A stretch of 16,443 nt of DNA from Chloroflexi bacterium UBA5189 (GTDB taxonomy: Bacteria > Chloroflexota > Limnocylindria > Limnocylindrales > CSP1-4): contig DHWF01000039.1 of assembly GCA_002413045.1 (NCBI GenBank), positions 60,105 to 76,547 of the forward strand, given 5' to 3'. A model generated the notes under the pieces. That model saw nothing but the letters and a program-made list of their open reading frames with translations. It searched no databases and was not told the DNA's origin. A program made the translations under genes and the position numbers. Shown here one piece after another: positions 14,174-16,443 of the stretch (position 1 is the stretch's first letter; every line of letters begins with the position of its first letter).

Positions 14174-14638
14174 ATGGCAAGTCGGAGGATGGCACGCGCC
14201 AGTGTCCTGAGCGCCGCGATGGCGATCGCGGGGCTCGGCATGGGAGCATCAGGCGTGGCCGCGTACGGAGCTGCGGGGCAACCCGTCGCCCAGATCGAGT
14301 TCTCGGCGAACTGCAACAACCCCGACTCTTTCCTGTGCTCGCACGTGTTCGGGGTCGGCGGTATCTGGGTCTGGATCGAGGTCGACGCGGGCGGCACTGG
14401 TGACATTGCCGGCGCCGAGTGCGGCCGGGGCGCTGGCGCCACGACATCCATTCGCGGGGAGGTCACCTGGTTCCAGCAGACTGGCAAGGCTGGCGCGCGG
14501 GGCCTCGTGATCGACCCGACGAACCAGTACTACATCGTGAACTGGGGCGATGGTCCGACCGCATTCCCGGTGACCGTCGGTCACTACGACTACCGACCGG
14601 CTCCCGGGGTGTCGATCCAGGTCCAGATCGCGCCGTAG
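14174..14638 (+). CDS. Small exported protein of unknown function
   Basis: I do not recognise this 154-residue protein. It begins with a clear signal peptide: MASRRMARASVLSAAMAIAG and a small-residue stretch with probable cleavage near GVAAYGA (about 29-35). The mature part is about 120 residues, Gly- and aromatic-rich (GGIWVWIEVDAGG, VTWFQQTG, YYIVNWGDGP), with three cysteines (ANCNNP, FLCSH, AECGRG), and looks like a compact beta-structured secreted domain. ATG 14174 is supported by AGGAGG 10 nt upstream; the GTG at 14153 would place that Shine-Dalgarno inside the gene. It is divergent from tetR, so it is a likely target of that regulator, and convergent with the FDH gene. Confidence 0.8.
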   Translation: MASRRMARASVLSAAMAIAGLGMGASGVAAYGAAGQPVAQIEFSANCNNPDSFLCSHVFGVGGIWVWIEVDAGGTGDIAGAECGRGAGATTSIRGEVTWFQQTGKAGARGLVIDPTNQYYIVNWGDGPTAFPVTVGHYDYRPAPGVSIQVQIAP

Positions 14639-14651
14639 GTCGCTGCCCAAC

Positions 14652-14682
14652 CGCCGGCGGGGGATTTCAGCCCTCGCCGGCG
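14652..14682. terminator. 12-bp GC hairpin around the FDH subunit stop codon
   Basis: The stem runs 14652-14663 against 14671-14682 (12 pairs, one G-T), with the 7-nt loop ATTTCAG holding the minus-strand TGA of the iron-sulfur subunit (14667-14669). A further copy of the right-arm palindrome CGCCGGCG follows at 14683-14690. No T-tract is seen; it lies between convergent genes, and termination of both is the likely role. Confidence 0.45.
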
Positions 14683-15734
14683 CGCCGGCGCTCGTTCGTG
14701 AACTCGAAGCCGAAGCGGCCCTTGATGCACAGATGGCCCTCGGTCACTGTCGAGTCCATCGGCGAGGTGACCTTCACAATGGTGTTGTCCTGGACGTGCA
14801 GGTCCACCGCGCAGCCGACGCCGCAGTACGGACAGATGGTCGAGGTCGTGGTCTGGGCGGCCTCGTCCCACGTCCCCGCCTCGCGCATGTCGAACTCGCT
14901 CTTGAACATGAGGGCGCCCGTCGGGCAGACGCCGATGCAGTTGCCGCAGTAGACGCACGCCGAGTCCGGCAGGGGCGCGTTCCACTCCGTGGAGATTCGC
15001 GCATCGAAGCCGCGCCCCGCCACGGCGATCGCGAACGTGTTCTGGGCGTCGTCGCCGCACGCCTCGACGCACTTGTAGCAGAGGATGCACTTCGCGTAGT
15101 CACGCACGTAGAGGTTGTTGTCCACCTTCACGGGCTGGGCGACGGTGCCCGCGAGGGCGGCTTCCGAACCGTGCGGGGCGTGGTGATGACCGGGGTCGCG
15201 GGCGTCGCGCGCACCGGCGTTGGCGGGAGCGGCCGCGGCGCCAAATCGCGCAGGATCCGCTCCATAGCGCTCCGCGTAGCGAGCCGCGTCGCCATTCGGC
15301 GTCTGCGGACCGGCGAGCGACAGGTCCACCGACGAGCCGAGAAATTCGAGGACGACCTTGCGCGAGAGCCGGACGCGCTCCGACTCGGTCTGGACCTCCA
15401 TGCCGTCCTCGACCTTGCGCGAGCACGCCGGCGCGAGCACGCGCGAGCCCTTGACCTCGACCACGCACACGCGGCACACGTTCACGGGGGTGAGGTTCTC
15501 GAGGTAGCACAGGGTGGGGATGTCGAGGCCCTGGGCACGACAGGCCTCGAGGATCGTCGAGCCCGCGGGCACCGAGACCGCGACGCCGTCGATCTGGAGG
15601 TTGACGTTCGGGGGCAGCTCGCGATGCGGCGCCTCGGGGGTGCGGGTCGCCCGTCCGGCGGGCGTCGTGTAGACGATGCCCGGCGGCGGCAGCTCTGCCT
15701 GCAGCTGGTGCTGCGGGAGCGGGTCGTGCGTCAT
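14667..15734 (-). CDS. Formate dehydrogenase iron-sulfur subunit / truncated alpha subunit
   Basis: A 355-residue electron-transfer module of a NAD-type formate dehydrogenase. Domains in order: a [2Fe-2S] ferredoxin domain (44-120; Cys76, 87, 90, 104); a linker with a His-rich patch (GHHHAPHG); and two [4Fe-4S] ferredoxin motifs, CILCYKCVEAC (216-226) and CVYCGNCIGVC (260-270). The N-terminal Fe4S4 motif of molybdopterin oxidoreductases follows (CPYCGVGC 301-308 and Cys336 in GHLCIKGRFGF). Formate dehydrogenase alpha subunits normally continue for some 500-600 residues of molybdopterin-binding domain; here the frame stops 19 residues after Cys336, with no continuation downstream. It is either a split subunit or a remnant. 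The His/Cys motif for the extra cluster between the 2Fe-2S and 4Fe-4S domains is absent. It starts 16 nt after the NuoF-like gene, in the same operon. Confidence 0.87.
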   Translation of the reverse strand: MTHDPLPQHQLQAELPPPGIVYTTPAGRATRTPEAPHRELPPNVNLQIDGVAVSVPAGSTILEACRAQGLDIPTLCYLENLTPVNVCRVCVVEVKGSRVLAPACSRKVEDGMEVQTESERVRLSRKVVLEFLGSSVDLSLAGPQTPNGDAARYAERYGADPARFGAAAAPANAGARDARDPGHHHAPHGSEAALAGTVAQPVKVDNNLYVRDYAKCILCYKCVEACGDDAQNTFAIAVAGRGFDARISTEWNAPLPDSACVYCGNCIGVCPTGALMFKSEFDMREAGTWDEAAQTTTSTICPYCGVGCAVDLHVQDNTIVKVTSPMDSTVTEGHLCIKGRFGFEFTNERRRAGEG

Positions 15735-15750
15735 CGACCGAACCCGGCGT

Positions 15751-16443
15751 TCACAGCGCCACGAGCTCCGGCTGCCGCATCGCGGACTCGATCGCCGAGG
15801 AGGCCGTCTGCCCGAGGCCGCAGATGCTCGCGTCGCGCATCGCCTGTCCGATGTCGGCGAGGAGGGCCAGCTCCTCCGCCTGCGTCCGAACCTCCACGCG
15901 ATCGGCGAGGCGCGAGAGCAGCTCTTCCTGGCGCACGGTGCCGACCCGGCACGGGACGCACTGGCCGCACGACTCGTCGCGGAAGAACGCCGCGATCCGC
16001 CGAAGCGTGCCGACCATGTCCGCGGTCTCGTCGAAGACCATCACCACCCCGGAGCCGAGGCTCGCGTTGATCGCGCGGGTGCCTTCGAACGTCAGCGGCG
16101 TGTCCAGCACCTCCGGCCCGACGAACATCCCCGCCGCGCCGCCGAGCAAGATTGCCCGGATCGACCGGCCACCCGGGACCCCGCCGGCCAGGTCCAGCAG
16201 CTCGCGGATCGACATGCCGAACGTGACCTCGTAGACGCCCGGGCGCACGACGTTGCCCGACACGCAGAACAGCTTCGGGCCGGTGGAGCCCTCGGTGCCC
16301 GTGGCCGCGAACCGCGCCCCGCCGCCGGGCCCGCCCTCGAGGATGGCCAGCACGTTGACGAGGGTCTCGACGTTGTTGATGACCGTCGGCTTGCCGAACA
16401 GCCCGACCTCCACCGGGAACGGCGGCTTGTTGCGCGGCTCGCC
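15751..16443 (-). CDS. NADH-binding flavoprotein subunit (NuoF/FdhB-like), 5' partial
   Basis: The C-terminal 230 residues of the 51-kDa-type flavoprotein that passes electrons between FMN/NAD(H) and iron-sulfur clusters. The frame is open to the right edge; the FMN and NADH sites lie beyond it. Visible are GEPRNKPPFPVEVGLFGKPT, leading into TVINNVETLVNV, an SLBB domain (SGNVVRPGVYEVTFGMSIRE) and the [4Fe-4S] ligands ESCGQCVPCRVGT plus the distal Cys in ASICGLGQTA. These are conserved in NuoF, HoxF and FdhB. The adjacent FDH-type subunit favours a formate dehydrogenase beta subunit over complex I. Transcription runs leftward into the iron-sulfur gene. Confidence 0.93.
   Translation of the reverse strand, partial: GEPRNKPPFPVEVGLFGKPTVINNVETLVNVLAILEGGPGGGARFAATGTEGSTGPKLFCVSGNVVRPGVYEVTFGMSIRELLDLAGGVPGGRSIRAILLGGAAGMFVGPEVLDTPLTFEGTRAINASLGSGVVMVFDETADMVGTLRRIAAFFRDESCGQCVPCRVGTVRQEELLSRLADRVEVRTQAEELALLADIGQAMRDASICGLGQTASSAIESAMRQPELVAL

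Noticed and set aside
14652..14682. UGA in a hairpin read as selenocysteine in the formate dehydrogenase gene
   Set aside because: Selenocysteine in FDH lies about 100 residues further into the molybdopterin domain, and the frame beyond this UGA shows no FDH homology. The hairpin surrounds the stop rather than following it.

Overview
The window is a high-GC bacterial chromosome segment. Codon third positions are mostly G or C, genes are tightly packed, and GTG starts are common. I see no RNA genes, insertion sequences, phage genes or CRISPR. The mix of genes (stand-alone proline dehydrogenase, PIG-V-type GT-C transferase, DUF2277, DUF4260, a NAD-type formate dehydrogenase module) fits an uncultured Chloroflexota lineage, with a high-GC actinobacterium as the alternative. 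This assignment is an inference and not firm.

Layout, left to right: (1) the 3' part of a GMC (choline-dehydrogenase-like) oxidoreductase, convergent with a small basic unknown protein; (2) proline dehydrogenase divergent from class II fumarase, which overlaps a PIG-V-like membrane glycosyltransferase; (3) a TfoX_N-domain protein and an AlkA-like DNA glycosylase, both on the minus strand; (4) an exported RlpA/DPBB protein followed by tryptophanase; (5) a 534-bp gene-free stretch, then an orphan membrane PAS histidine kinase on the minus strand; (6) a DUF2277 gene coupled to fdhD; (7) a 280-bp intergenic region with three copies of a 17-bp inverted repeat, then a DUF4260 membrane protein; (8) tetR divergent from a small exported protein, with a dyad at the tetR start; (9) a minus-strand formate dehydrogenase operon: an iron-sulfur protein that stops just after the first molybdopterin-oxidoreductase Fe-S motif, preceded by the end of a NuoF-like flavoprotein subunit that runs off the right edge.

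Working together: FdhD supplies sulfur to the molybdenum cofactor of formate dehydrogenase, so fdhD (about 12 kb) and the FDH operon (14.7-16.4 kb) probably serve one enzyme. Its catalytic molybdopterin domain is not in this window. Proline dehydrogenase, fumarase, tryptophanase and the GMC enzyme point to heterotrophic use of amino acids and organic acids.

The strongest non-gene signals are: a recurrent TAnnnT hexamer ending 6-7 nt before the start codon of six genes, suggesting leaderless transcription; the three TTCATACG-n5-CGTATGAA-type dyads upstream of DUF4260; the dyad across the tetR start codon; and GC hairpins at convergent gene ends with a stop codon in the loop.
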